From assembly GCA_000146855.1 (NCBI GenBank), contig GL405246.1:2367778-2431777 (forward strand): a DNA stretch of 64,000 bases, given 5' to 3'. This document shows, piece after piece, positions 36,298 through 47,368 of the stretch; the first letter of the stretch is position 1, and each line of letters starts with the position of its first letter. The stretch comes from [Eubacterium] yurii subsp. margaretiae ATCC 43715. GTDB taxonomy: Bacteria > Bacillota > Clostridia > Peptostreptococcales > Filifactoraceae. A program made the position numbers and the translations under genes. The notes beneath the pieces are model-generated. The model ran no database searches. It had not been told where the DNA came from and saw nothing but the letters and a program-made list of their open reading frames with translations.

Positions 36298-36598
36298 TGT
36301 AACTCCTCCTTTTCATAATAATCATCCTATATAAAATATTGTGTTTATTTTTAAATTATAGCATATTTTACATATAATTCCAAATTAAATTTTTTTCAGA
36401 AATCATTTTCAATACTATTTTTTACAACATTCTAGGTGTAATATTTCATAATACTATGTAATATAAAGTCTATATGCCTTGAATAATAATAGCTGTAGAT
36501 ATCCCACTTGACAAAAAAACAAAAAGAGAGTATATTATTCTAAACAAAAAATTGTTTTCACATCACTATTTTAAAAATATAATCGCTGTGAGGTGCGT
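36298..36598 (+). other. Divergent spacer with the ppdK-operon promoter
   Basis: About 300 bp between the zinc-ribbon gene (left) and the PPDK regulator gene (right). No gene. Holds the promoter at 36508-36536. Confidence 0.5.
36508..36536 (+). promoter_or_regulatory. Sigma-A-type promoter for the PPDK regulator and ppdK
   Basis: TTGACA, 17 bp, TATATT; 62 bp upstream of the start codon. Confidence 0.7.
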
Positions 36599-37438
36599 AT
36601 GAAACAGCTTACTATATTCATTCTTTCAGACTCTCTGGGTAATACTGCAGAACACGTTGCAGGTGCTGCTATAGCTCAGTTTCAATCAGATTCATTTAAC
36701 GTAAAAAAATTCCCCTACATAAAAGAAGACACTCCCTTTGACTATATTTTCAGCGAAATATTGCGTGCACCTGAAAAGATAATCCTACATACTATAGTGA
36801 AAAAAGAACTGGTACAAAAGATAAGTCAATTTGCCGGTGAAAATAACATAAGATGTGTTGATTTACTTACTCCGGTGCTTGACTCAATAGAATCTGTAAC
36901 CGGTGAGGCTCCTTTGCAGGAAACAGGGATGCTCAGAAAATTAAATGATAGATATTTCAAGAGAGTGGAATCTGTAGAATTTGCAGTAAAATATGATGAC
37001 GGAAAAGATCCAAGAGGAGTGCTCAAGGCTGATTTGGTAATAATAGGTGTATCTCGTACATCCAAGACACCCCTGTCAATGTACCTTGCCAACAAGAATA
37101 TCAAGGTGGCAAATATACCTCTGGTACCAGAGGCGAAGGTGCCACAGGAACTGTTCCAAATACCATCCAAAAAGATAGTGGGACTTACCAATACACCTGA
37201 AAAACTCAACGAAATAAGAACAGAAAGACTTAGAGCACTTGGACTCAGCACAGCAAATACAGGTGAAAATAAGTATGCGAATATGGATAGAATACTTGAA
37301 GAGATAGACTTTGCCGAATCTCTGATGAAAAAAATAGGATGTCCAATAATAAATGTATCCAACAAAGCAATAGAAGAGACTGCCGAAAAGATAATTACCT
37401 ACTTAAAGAGAAACGGGATGAAAGTATATAACGAATAA
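36599..37438 (+). CDS. Pyruvate, phosphate dikinase regulatory protein (PDRP, DUF299)
   Basis: Bifunctional kinase/pyrophosphorylase that inactivates PPDK by ADP-dependent phosphorylation of the threonine next to the catalytic histidine and reactivates it by Pi-dependent dephosphorylation. About 279 residues, close to the family norm. N-terminal SDSLGNTAEHVAGAA and P-loop-like GVSRTSKTPLSMYLA (about residue 150) are diagnostic, followed by KIVGLTNTPEKLNEIR. The ATG at 36599 lies 5 nt after GAGGTG; the GTG at 36593 is part of that site. ppdK begins 72 bp downstream, so enzyme and regulator are co-transcribed. Confidence 0.94.
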   Translation: MKQLTIFILSDSLGNTAEHVAGAAIAQFQSDSFNVKKFPYIKEDTPFDYIFSEILRAPEKIILHTIVKKELVQKISQFAGENNIRCVDLLTPVLDSIESVTGEAPLQETGMLRKLNDRYFKRVESVEFAVKYDDGKDPRGVLKADLVIIGVSRTSKTPLSMYLANKNIKVANIPLVPEAKVPQELFQIPSKKIVGLTNTPEKLNEIRTERLRALGLSTANTGENKYANMDRILEEIDFAESLMKKIGCPIINVSNKAIEETAEKIITYLKRNGMKVYNE

Positions 37439-37510
37439 GGATTATACGCTAAACTTATATATAGAAATGAAAAGTTTATTTATTAAAATTAAATCTTGGA
37501 GGGAAATGAC

Positions 37511-40135
37511 ATGAAATTTGTTTACGATTTTAAAGAAGGTAATAAGGACATGAGAACCATCCTTGGAGGCAAGGGTGCCAACCTTGCTGAAATGACAAAC
37601 ATCGGTTTGCCTGTACCGCAAGGATTTACAATCAGTGCACAAGCCTGCCTCAGATACTATGATGAGGGTAAAAAACTATGGGATGATCTTCTCAAAGAAA
37701 TTGATGAACACCTTGCGAATGTCGAAAAAGAACAAGGCAAGAAGTTTTCAGATCCTAACGATCCCCTACTTTTCTCAGTTCGTTCAGGGGCGGCTATATC
37801 AATGCCGGGGATGATGGACACTATACTTAACCTAGGTCTTAACGACGAGACTGTCAAAGGTCTTGCAAGAGCTACAGAAAACGAGAGATTTGCATACGAC
37901 TCTTACAGAAGATTCATTCAAATGTTCTCAGATGTTGCTATCGAAATACCTAAGGCATATTTTGATGCAAGACTTGACGCTATGAAAGAAGCTAAGGGAG
38001 TAACTTTGGATACTGACCTTGATGCCGAAGATTTGAAAAGACTGGTAGAAGAATTCAAAGAAGTATATAGGGAAGAAAAACACGAAGAATTCCCGCAAGA
38101 TCCGAAAAAACAACTCTACAAAGCCGTAGAAGCTGTATTTTCATCTTGGAATAACAACAGAGCCATAGTATACAGAAACTTAAACGGCATTTCTCATGAT
38201 TTGGGAACAGCTGTAAACGTACAATCTATGGTATTTGGAAACAAGGGTAAGACTTCCGGAACAGGAGTTGCATTTACAAGAAATCCGTCTACAGGTGAAA
38301 ACAAACTATTCGGAGAATTTTTGATGAATGCACAGGGTGAAGATGTCGTAGCCGGTATCAGAACACCTGAAAACATTGATAAACTCAAAGAAATCAATCA
38401 AAAATGCTATGACCAGTTCGTAGAAACAACTCAGTTGCTGGAAAAACACTACAAAGATATGCAAGACATAGAATTTACAATAGAAGAAGGCAGACTGTTC
38501 TTCCTACAAACAAGAAACGGAAAGAGGACTGCACAAGCTGCAGTAAATGTAGCTGTAGACCTTGTGGAAGAGGGACTGCTTACAAAAGAAGAAGCTATAA
38601 TGAAGGTAGAGCCTAAGCAACTTGACCAGTTATTGCACCCTACTTTTGAGCCAAAGGCTTTGAAAAATGCCGTTCTAATCGCAAAAGGACTTCCTGCATC
38701 TCCGGGAGCAGCATCAGGAAAAATCTACTTCAAGGCTGACGAAGCTGTTGAAGCTGCAAAGAGCGGACAAGAGGTAATCCTTGTAAGACAGGAAACATCT
38801 CCTGAAGACATAGAAGGTATGGTAAGTGCCCAAGGTATACTTACTTCAAGAGGCGGTATGACTTCACATGCTGCCGTTGTAGCAAGAGGAATGGGTAAAT
38901 GCTGTGTGGCAGGTTGCAGTGAGATAAGAGTTGACGAAGAGCTTAAGACAGTAAGAGTATCAGACAAGGTATACAAAGAAGGAGATTATATTTCTCTTGA
39001 CGGCTCTACAGGAGCAGTATACGAAGGTGATATACAAAAGGCTAAACCTGAACTTACAGGAAAATTCGGCACATTCATGCAATGGGTAAGAGAAATCAAA
39101 AAACTCGGCGTTTATACAAATGCCGACACCCCAAGAGATGCAAAACAAGGTGTAATATTCGGATGCGAAGGTATAGGACTTTGCAGAACAGAACATATGT
39201 TCTTCAACGAAGCAAGAATACCTGCTGTTAGAAGAATGATACTTTCACTAACACTTGAAGAAAGACAAAAAGCACTTGATGAACTTCTTCCAATGCAAAG
39301 ACAAGACTTTGTAGACATATTCAAGGAAATGGGAGAAAGACCGGTAGTAATAAGATTGCTCGATCCTCCTCTACATGAATTCTTACCTAAGGAAGAAAAA
39401 GATATAATAGCAATAGCGCAGTCTATGAAGATATCTTATGATGACATCAAGGGCAGAATATTAGAACTTGCAGAATTTAACCCAATGCTTGGTCATAGAG
39501 GTTGCAGAATTGCGATAAGCTATCCTGAAATCCCAAGAATGCAAGCAAGAGCAATAATAGAAGCTGCTTTGGAAGTGAAAAAAGAAATACCTAACGTTCA
39601 TCCTGAAATAATGGTTCCACTTGTAGGCCATGTAAACGAACTTAAATTCGTAAAAGATGAAATGGTTGATGAAATAAATAAAGTATTTGCAGAAAAAGGC
39701 GAAAAGGTAAACTATCTTATAGGTACAATGATAGAAGTGCCAAGAGCGGCTCTTACTGCTGATGAAATAGCTACAGAAGCTGAATTCTTCAGTTTTGGTA
39801 CAAATGACCTTACACAAATGGGCTTTGGTTTCTCAAGAGACGACTCAGGCAAGTTCCTAAGCGATTATACAAACAAAAAGGTATTTGACTTTGCACCGTT
39901 TGAACAAGTAGACCAAAAGGGCATAGGAAAATTGATGAAGATGGCTGTAGAAGACGGTAAAAAGACAAGACCTGATATAATCTTGGGAATATGCGGAGAG
40001 CACGGTGGAGATCCGTCAACAGTAGAATTCTGCCATAATATAGGACTTACTTATGTATCTTGCTCACCATATAGAGTACCTATAGCAGCACTTGCCGCAG
40101 CACAAGCTGTAGTAAAGGAAAAAGAAGCTAAATAA
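37511..40135 (+). CDS. ppdK: Pyruvate, phosphate dikinase
   Basis: Interconverts pyruvate, ATP and Pi with PEP, AMP and PPi; in anaerobes it can act in glycolysis or gluconeogenesis. 874 residues, normal. Domains in order: ATP-grasp nucleotide-binding domain (ILGGKGANLAEM; VRSGAAISMPGMMDTILN), swivelling phosphohistidine domain with Thr451-Ser-His453 in GGMTSHAAVVARG, where His453 carries phosphate and Thr451 is the expected target of the regulatory protein, and the C-terminal PEP/pyruvate barrel (GCEGIGLCRTEHMFF, GHRGCRIAISYPE, ICGEHGGDPSTVEFC). GGAGGG sits before the ATG at 37511. Neighbour: PDRP immediately upstream. Confidence 0.97.
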   Translation: MKFVYDFKEGNKDMRTILGGKGANLAEMTNIGLPVPQGFTISAQACLRYYDEGKKLWDDLLKEIDEHLANVEKEQGKKFSDPNDPLLFSVRSGAAISMPGMMDTILNLGLNDETVKGLARATENERFAYDSYRRFIQMFSDVAIEIPKAYFDARLDAMKEAKGVTLDTDLDAEDLKRLVEEFKEVYREEKHEEFPQDPKKQLYKAVEAVFSSWNNNRAIVYRNLNGISHDLGTAVNVQSMVFGNKGKTSGTGVAFTRNPSTGENKLFGEFLMNAQGEDVVAGIRTPENIDKLKEINQKCYDQFVETTQLLEKHYKDMQDIEFTIEEGRLFFLQTRNGKRTAQAAVNVAVDLVEEGLLTKEEAIMKVEPKQLDQLLHPTFEPKALKNAVLIAKGLPASPGAASGKIYFKADEAVEAAKSGQEVILVRQETSPEDIEGMVSAQGILTSRGGMTSHAAVVARGMGKCCVAGCSEIRVDEELKTVRVSDKVYKEGDYISLDGSTGAVYEGDIQKAKPELTGKFGTFMQWVREIKKLGVYTNADTPRDAKQGVIFGCEGIGLCRTEHMFFNEARIPAVRRMILSLTLEERQKALDELLPMQRQDFVDIFKEMGERPVVIRLLDPPLHEFLPKEEKDIIAIAQSMKISYDDIKGRILELAEFNPMLGHRGCRIAISYPEIPRMQARAIIEAALEVKKEIPNVHPEIMVPLVGHVNELKFVKDEMVDEINKVFAEKGEKVNYLIGTMIEVPRAALTADEIATEAEFFSFGTNDLTQMGFGFSRDDSGKFLSDYTNKKVFDFAPFEQVDQKGIGKLMKMAVEDGKKTRPDIILGICGEHGGDPSTVEFCHNIGLTYVSCSPYRVPIAALAAAQAVVKEKEAK

Positions 40136-40229
40136 TGGCTTGAACAATGTAAATTGTGATATAGTATTCTTATAAATATTAATAAGTATTTTATCTCAAA
40201 GTCTTACTTTGAAATCAATTAAACTCCAA

Positions 40230-40261
40230 AAAGGCACACTATAGCGTTAGTGTGCTTTTTT
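40230..40261 (+). terminator. Terminator of the ppdK operon
   Basis: GCACACTA (40234-40241) pairs with TAGTGTGC (40248-40255), flanked by A and T runs, giving an A-T-extended stem; near-identical to the terminator at 9931. Confidence 0.8.
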
Positions 40262-40555
40262 AAAAATTTGGGCTTAATTATCGCTGATTTTTCCATCTAA
40301 GCACTTGCCAAATCTAGTAGCTTACTACGTTTACCATGATGGAAACTATTGTATTTATAAATATATCTTTCAACTACTTCAGCTCCAATCGGTTATCAGA
40401 TTAGGTTGTTGCGATAACAAGAGAATTTAACATATCTTCCTTGTATTATAAAGGTGATTTTTCTATCATTTTAAGTCAAGTATACAAACTTAGTTATATC
40501 TTATCCTATTACTCTATTAAACTTTATTATAATTTTTAAGCAGAGGATGATAAAA
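40262..40555. other. Spacer downstream of ppdK
   Basis: No gene. The end, near ATTACTCTATTAAACTTTATTATAATT, again resembles a family A repeat edge, but the left boundary is not identifiable. Confidence 0.35.
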
Positions 40556-40792
40556 ATGAATACAAAAAATATGAAAATAAGATTTCTTATTATGTTTATA
40601 GGCTTTATTATTGGAAAATTAACTTCTTTTATAAATATACATCCGCTTTTTATAATATCCCTTGCATTCATATTTACATTTTCAAACGCAATATTGTATG
40701 TGCACTTTAATGATATTTACAAAAAGTATGAAGCATTTTTTGAATACCCTAGCTTTGTCTTAGTAGGATTTTCCATTGGACGCTTATTTTAA
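40556..40792 (+). CDS. Small two-helix membrane protein of unknown function
   Basis: Not recognised. 78 residues; two hydrophobic segments (about 9-25 and 29-45) around a short turn with ILYVHFND, and a third weaker one at the end (FVLVGFSIGRLF). The ATG at 40556 is preceded by AGAGGATGA at 8 nt; the earlier ATG at 40547 overlaps that site. Coding status is supported only by the ribosome binding site and hydrophobic pattern, so it is uncertain. Confidence 0.5.
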   Translation: MNTKNMKIRFLIMFIGFIIGKLTSFINIHPLFIISLAFIFTFSNAILYVHFNDIYKKYEAFFEYPSFVLVGFSIGRLF

Positions 40793-41092
40793 AAATAACG
40801 ACTATCTAAACAATCAATAAATTAAGTATGAAACTTTCTAAATATAAAGATTTTAAGCTATACTTCTATTGACTTTTACTCTTATAAATATTATGATTTA
40901 AGAACAAAATAGCGATGAAATAGGTGACTCACTAAAAAAGAGCTTTTATTTAAGAACATCAATAAATCAATGGTATATCTCTACAAAGTAAATTCTTAAG
41001 AATAGTATTCATAAAACTGCACTAATTATTTATTCATATAATATTAAATACCCTTTTATTAAACTATTTTCAGCATTTGAAAAGGAGGAAGT
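40793..41092. other. Spacer of 300 bp
   Basis: AT-rich; no gene, repeat or hairpin I would defend. AAGGAGG for the next gene is at its right edge. Confidence 0.35.
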
Positions 41093-42250
41093 ATGTATCA
41101 GTTTGAAGAGCTTTTTATAATACTTATCAGCCTTCATGCCCTCTTATATATTTTCTCCAAGATTGCTGATAACTTCCATACATATTTTCAAAATTCAAGA
41201 AGACAGTTTAGAGCCTATTACAGGGTTACTATAGCAATAATGATAGTCATAATATGCCTTACAGCATCCATAGTAAGCATCAAAAATATGTATGCAAAGC
41301 TAAGCTTTAGACCTGATAATAAGCACGAGCCCTATAGGATGGAAAAAATAAACTACAATATACATATACAAGATGACGGCAGTGCAAATGTGGAGCATAT
41401 AATCGATCTTCTAAGGAATGAGCATCCTTCTGCAAAATCAGATGATAAAAAACTCAAGACAAACACAGGCATTATAAATTATGAGTTTAACGAAGTAAGC
41501 GGAATTAATGACATCCAAGTTTTTGTAAACGGCAAAGAGCTTGAAAAGGACCTGTCAAATATGAATAGCACCTTTTCAACTAAGTTTACAAAAAATAAGA
41601 AGGAAATTGACATATATTTGCCTTATTTGGACGAAAAACTTGAGATAAGAATAAGCTATTTGGCGAAAAATGCCTTATTAAAAGATGAAAACGGCAAGCT
41701 GACATATTACAACAGCTTCCTATCCTATAGGAGTGGACTTAGCTATAACACACAGTTTAAAGGAAATATAAGGTTTTTTATGCCTAATCACTTTGTTCCG
41801 GACATTGCAGCATATTGTGACGATATGTATGTACTGTCAAAAAAAGAAGGCAATGTTGCAAGTGTATATTTTGAAAATAAGCCCAAACGAAATTTTTTCT
41901 TTAGCGGAAGAATAATAAATCATGTTAAGGAATATGATGATGTAGATGCTTGGAAAAATTATAACAGAAATTTTTCTGTAATTACAAGATTGGATGTCAA
42001 TACAGGTGGTGATTTGAGTACAAAAAATATCCCATACCTTGATAACAATGCCTACCTTATAAGTGACTTACAAAAGTCCACTGATGAAAATAATAAAAAC
42101 TATTCTTATGCCAATTTTCTATATATCTGCATCTTTAATTTTATAATAGGCGGTATTATATTGCTTATGGTACCTATGTTTCCTTTTATTCGTTGGTACT
42201 ATAGGAAAAAACTGAATGAATATTGGGAGTTTATGCTTAAGAGCGATTAA
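41093..42250 (+). CDS. Membrane protein with DUF2207-like extracellular domain
   Basis: 385 residues. Two N-terminal hydrophobic segments (about 6-23 and 44-62), then a large domain of about 260 residues on the outside, and one C-terminal helix (about 343-362, LYICIFNFIIGGIILLMVP) with a basic tail. The domain starts YNIHIQDDGSANVEHIIDL, like the opening of DUF2207-type proteins (predicted surface domain between two membrane helices), and continues with the beta-sandwich wording DIQVFVNGKEL and YLPYLDEKLEIRISYLA. The family assignment is tentative. AAGGAGG precedes the ATG. The neighbour at 42369 is another short exported protein with its own promoter. Confidence 0.65.
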   Translation: MYQFEELFIILISLHALLYIFSKIADNFHTYFQNSRRQFRAYYRVTIAIMIVIICLTASIVSIKNMYAKLSFRPDNKHEPYRMEKINYNIHIQDDGSANVEHIIDLLRNEHPSAKSDDKKLKTNTGIINYEFNEVSGINDIQVFVNGKELEKDLSNMNSTFSTKFTKNKKEIDIYLPYLDEKLEIRISYLAKNALLKDENGKLTYYNSFLSYRSGLSYNTQFKGNIRFFMPNHFVPDIAAYCDDMYVLSKKEGNVASVYFENKPKRNFFFSGRIINHVKEYDDVDAWKNYNRNFSVITRLDVNTGGDLSTKNIPYLDNNAYLISDLQKSTDENNKNYSYANFLYICIFNFIIGGIILLMVPMFPFIRWYYRKKLNEYWEFMLKSD

Positions 42251-42299
42251 AAGGTATTAAAAATTGATTATTAATATGAAAATTATATATATATATATA

Positions 42300-42328
42300 T
42301 TGACATTTATATCGAAATCTGATATAAT
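42300..42328 (+). promoter_or_regulatory. Perfect-consensus sigma-A promoter
   Basis: TTGACA, 17 bp, TATAAT, directly after an (AT)n run of about 20 bp at 42284-42299. 41 bp upstream of the next start codon. All 12 positions match consensus. Confidence 0.8.
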
Positions 42329-42368
42329 TTGACATATATCATCATAATTTAAAGGAGGTTTTACAAGT

Positions 42369-42878
42369 ATGAAAAACAGATACAAAGTTATAATTGTAGT
42401 TTTACTTTTAGGATTTCTTACTTCCACCAGCTTTTTACTATTTAATTGGTATGACAATGCAAATTTTTCCAAGATGTCTCTTGAACAGGCATTAAAGCGA
42501 AAGCAATTTAAGGTTGAAGTTAGAAGAGGTGTAGGTCAGTTTGAGATCAAGCCTTTCAAATTTGCTCAATTACATGATGATAAAGTAAAGGTGTATTTTC
42601 GTAATGAGGGAAGAAGAGAAGTTGGATTGACTTTTTTTAATTACTCTGAGCATATGAGAGATGACAATAAGGGTAAAGAGCCGTACACCGTAAAGGAAAA
42701 ATTTGCTGCAGGGGAGGAAAAAGAGTTGGTCTTAAAAAGAGATGAAAAAGCAAGTCCTGATGACGAATACGTGCTTGCTATATCAGATCCGACAGAGCCT
42801 TATCCTGTGGTCTTGGGTGAGTTTATGATATATACAGGAGATATTTTGACAGAGCCAAGTGCAGTAGGTAAGAAATAG
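42369..42878 (+). CDS. Membrane-anchored exported protein of unknown function
   Basis: Not recognised. 169 residues; an uncleaved-looking N-terminal helix (about 6-26) with basic start, then an extracellular part of about 140 residues, Lys/Glu-rich, with the beta-sandwich pattern FAQLHDDKVKVYFRNEGRREVGLTFF, plus an extended GEEKELVLKRDEK region. Resembles small Ig-like accessory proteins. AAAGGAGG is 8 nt before the ATG, and the promoter upstream is consensus, so it is likely well expressed. Convergent with the fic gene; a shared terminator lies between. Confidence 0.65.
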   Translation: MKNRYKVIIVVLLLGFLTSTSFLLFNWYDNANFSKMSLEQALKRKQFKVEVRRGVGQFEIKPFKFAQLHDDKVKVYFRNEGRREVGLTFFNYSEHMRDDNKGKEPYTVKEKFAAGEEKELVLKRDEKASPDDEYVLAISDPTEPYPVVLGEFMIYTGDILTEPSAVGKK

Positions 42879-42902
42879 ATAAAATAAATAATAAGAAAAT
42901 AT

Positions 42903-42955
42903 AAAGATAGAAGCTTTCATAAATTTTAAATTTATGTCAGTTTCTATCTTTTTTA
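42903..42955. terminator. Bidirectional terminator
   Basis: AAAGATAGAA / TTCTATCTTT outer stem, internal CATAAATTT / AAATTTATG stem, with T runs on both sides; serves the plus-strand exported-protein gene and the minus-strand fic gene. Confidence 0.8.
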
Positions 42956-42966
42956 TTTTCTTATAT

Positions 42967-43569
42967 TTACAATTCCTCAGCCTTATACAAGGTATAGCCC
43001 TCATAGGAATAACTGTAATCTATTCCCTTAATATAAAGTATGGCACTGTTTATCTCATCGCTAAGGGCTGATTTTAATATCTGCTTTATCTCCGTATCCT
43101 TTATCGGACTTCTCTCCATAGCAAGGAGGTAGTCCTGTTTGTCTACCTTTGACCAATCTATGACTTTTCCTATTTCATTTTTTAACATATGGTCGAGCCA
43201 TATGCGACTACTCCTCCCGTTGCCCTCTCTAAATGGATGTGCAATGTTCATCTCCACATATTTTTCTATAATCTCATCAAAATTAGCTTTAGGCATGTTA
43301 TCAATGCTTTGAAGTGCCTCTCTTAGGTAGATACACGAGGCAAAACGAAAATTGCCCTTAGCTATGTTCACTTTGCGAATCTGACCTGCAAAGTCATAAA
43401 TATCTTCAAAGAGGAAGCGATGAATAAACTGCAGGGTAGTAAATTTTCCGGCTTTAAAATTTTCAAGCATATTATTTTTAAAAAGCAGAACAGCTTTTTT
43501 CTTGCTAATACGCTCCTCATAGCTTGCAAGTTCTATAGGATTGTCTATATTAGGCTTGTTTTTTAGCAA
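42967..43569 (-). CDS. Fic/DOC family AMPylating protein, class III-like
   Basis: Transfers AMP (or another nucleotide moiety) to target proteins. 200 residues. Active-site motif HPFREGNGRSSR at residues 111-122 with catalytic His111; flap-type region at about 68-78 (NIAKGNFRFAS). The C-terminal segment has Ser186-x-x-x-Glu190-Gly191, which fits the (S/T)xxxE(G/N) inhibitory helix that class III Fic proteins carry at the C-terminus; Glu190 would block the ATP gamma-phosphate. No separate antitoxin gene is adjacent, consistent with intramolecular inhibition. The start is TTG, with GAGGTGG upstream. Single gene. Function likely signalling, toxicity or effector-like; target unknown. Confidence 0.88.
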   Translation of the reverse strand: MLKNKPNIDNPIELASYEERISKKKAVLLFKNNMLENFKAGKFTTLQFIHRFLFEDIYDFAGQIRKVNIAKGNFRFASCIYLREALQSIDNMPKANFDEIIEKYVEMNIAHPFREGNGRSSRIWLDHMLKNEIGKVIDWSKVDKQDYLLAMERSPIKDTEIKQILKSALSDEINSAILYIKGIDYSYSYEGYTLYKAEEL

Positions 43570-43591
43570 ATTACCACCTCATCTAATAATC

Positions 43592-43711
43592 ATACTATTA
43601 TCTATTTAATACATAAATCTTTTTCAATATTTTTAAAAAATATGTTATTTATGACTTTATAATAAATGTTACGAGAATATTTTATCCAATTATTTTATTA
43701 GATTTTAGTAT
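43592..43711 (-). repeat. Family A MITE-like repeat, copy A5
   Basis: 120 bp with edges ATACTATTATCTATTTAAT and TTTTATCCAATTATTTTATTAGATTTTAGTAT. Directly upstream of fic. Confidence 0.65.
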
Positions 43712-44038
43712 TACAATTTAATATATAAATTCAACACTTCTAAGCATCATTATAACATAAAAGAGCAGTTTTTAAAATCATGCTTTTACTAATGGGTATA
43801 ATTTCACAACTTTTTAAAAAATTTTACTATATGTCTAAGACAGGTTATATTTTTATTCTTACATATATTTAGAAGTGGTAATTATTGAAACTTTCAATAT
43901 TTTTCTTTTATTTTTTTCTCTTATAAATCATTAGATTAAAGTATTTTTACTATATTTGATAAATTTAGTAAAAATTTGAAAAATAAATACGATAAATTAA
44001 AAATAGCACTAGAATAAATTAAAAAAGTATAGTATAAT
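43712..44038 (+). other. AT-rich region with weak V-ATPase operon promoter candidate
   Basis: No gene. TATAAT at 44033-44038 with a poor -35 (TAGAAT) 17 bp upstream is the best candidate promoter for the V-ATPase operon; it would leave a 400-nt leader. Confidence 0.3.
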
Positions 44039-44186
44039 GTCAAAAGTTCGTGTTGATAAAACTACTGAAATATGAATGATTTATTTCATTTTTATAAAAT
44101 TTTGAAATTTATATTTCATCAACTAAATAATATTCATTATTTTTTCAACATGGATTGGCACTTAGGTTACAAGTCGTACTTTTGAC
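44039..44186 (+). other. Nested inverted repeats in the V-ATPase operon leader
   Basis: Three nested pairings: GTCAAAAGTTCG (44039-44050) with CGTACTTTTGAC (44175-44186), one mismatch; GTTGAT (44052-44057) with ATCAAC (44118-44123); GAAATAT (44067-44073) with ATATTTC (44111-44117), the last two contiguous on the 3' side. No known riboswitch consensus. Either a structured leader RNA or a degenerate palindromic repeat. Confidence 0.4.
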
Positions 44187-44297
44187 GATATTTGTTTTTA
44201 CAGTATATCCATAACTTTTCAATACATACTTAAATCAAATGTCCTCTAATGCTTAAATTTTAAATCTTAAACTGATATTGTCAAAGATTTTACGGTT

Positions 44298-44366
44298 ATG
44301 CCTGTTTTGATTGTGCTTTATCTAAGTGGTTTTACTTACAATCAGGACAATGATATCATCTGGCAT
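44298..44366 (+). other. Second hairpin-forming stretch in the V-ATPase leader
   Basis: ATGCC (44298-44302) pairs with GGCAT (44362-44366); within it TGATTGT (44308-44314) pairs with ACAATCA (44338-44344), leaving a 23-nt loop. 66 nt before the ribosome binding site. Confidence 0.3.
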
Positions 44367-44447
44367 TTATCCTACTATTATCTAAATAATATCAGTATGT
44401 AAAATGACTTTACGCCTAAAATACTTATCTTAAGGAGGGATTCTTAA

Positions 44448-44771
44448 TTGGGTAGTTTTGTAATGGAAAATTCTATTATAAGATCCGTAAGGCAGATTGA
44501 AGAAGAGTGCGAAGAACTCAAGACCAAAGCCTATGTGGATAAGAACAATATAATAGAAAATGCCGAGGACACTGTCAGGAAGATGGAGCTTGACTTCCAA
44601 AACCTGAAACAGGAAAATAGGAAGAAGACACTTGAAGAGACCAAGATAAAAAATGAAAAGGTCCTTGAAAGTGAAATATCGAATGCGAAAGCTGAAATAT
44701 CAAAAATTCAATCAATTGTGAGAGAAAAAGAACAAGGGGCTATTTCCCTTATCATGTCGCTCATTGTGTAA
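44448..44771 (+). CDS. ntpF: V-type ATPase peripheral stalk subunit (NtpF / subunit H-G like)
   Basis: 107 residues, almost entirely coiled coil with a hydrophobic/charged heptad pattern (MENSIIRSVRQIEEECEEL, then DFQNLKQENRKK and EKVLESEISNAKAEI). This matches the short stalk subunit that pairs with subunit E in bacterial V-ATPases; sequence conservation is low, so position in the operon is the main argument. The TTG at 44448 is preferred because AAGGAGG lies 9 nt upstream; ATG at 44463 is the alternative. First gene of the operon; subunit I begins 15 bp later. Confidence 0.8.
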   Translation: MGSFVMENSIIRSVRQIEEECEELKTKAYVDKNNIIENAEDTVRKMELDFQNLKQENRKKTLEETKIKNEKVLESEISNAKAEISKIQSIVREKEQGAISLIMSLIV

Positions 44772-44786
44772 AGGGGGGAAATAGGT

Positions 44787-47337
<2,551 letters not shown>

Positions 47338-47368
47338 TTTTACAATAATTCATTAGCAGGAGGATAAA

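Noticed and set aside
36826..37365. 179-codon open frame antisense to the PPDK regulator gene
   Set aside because: Shadow of a conserved gene; Ser/Leu/Ile-rich composition and no start signals.
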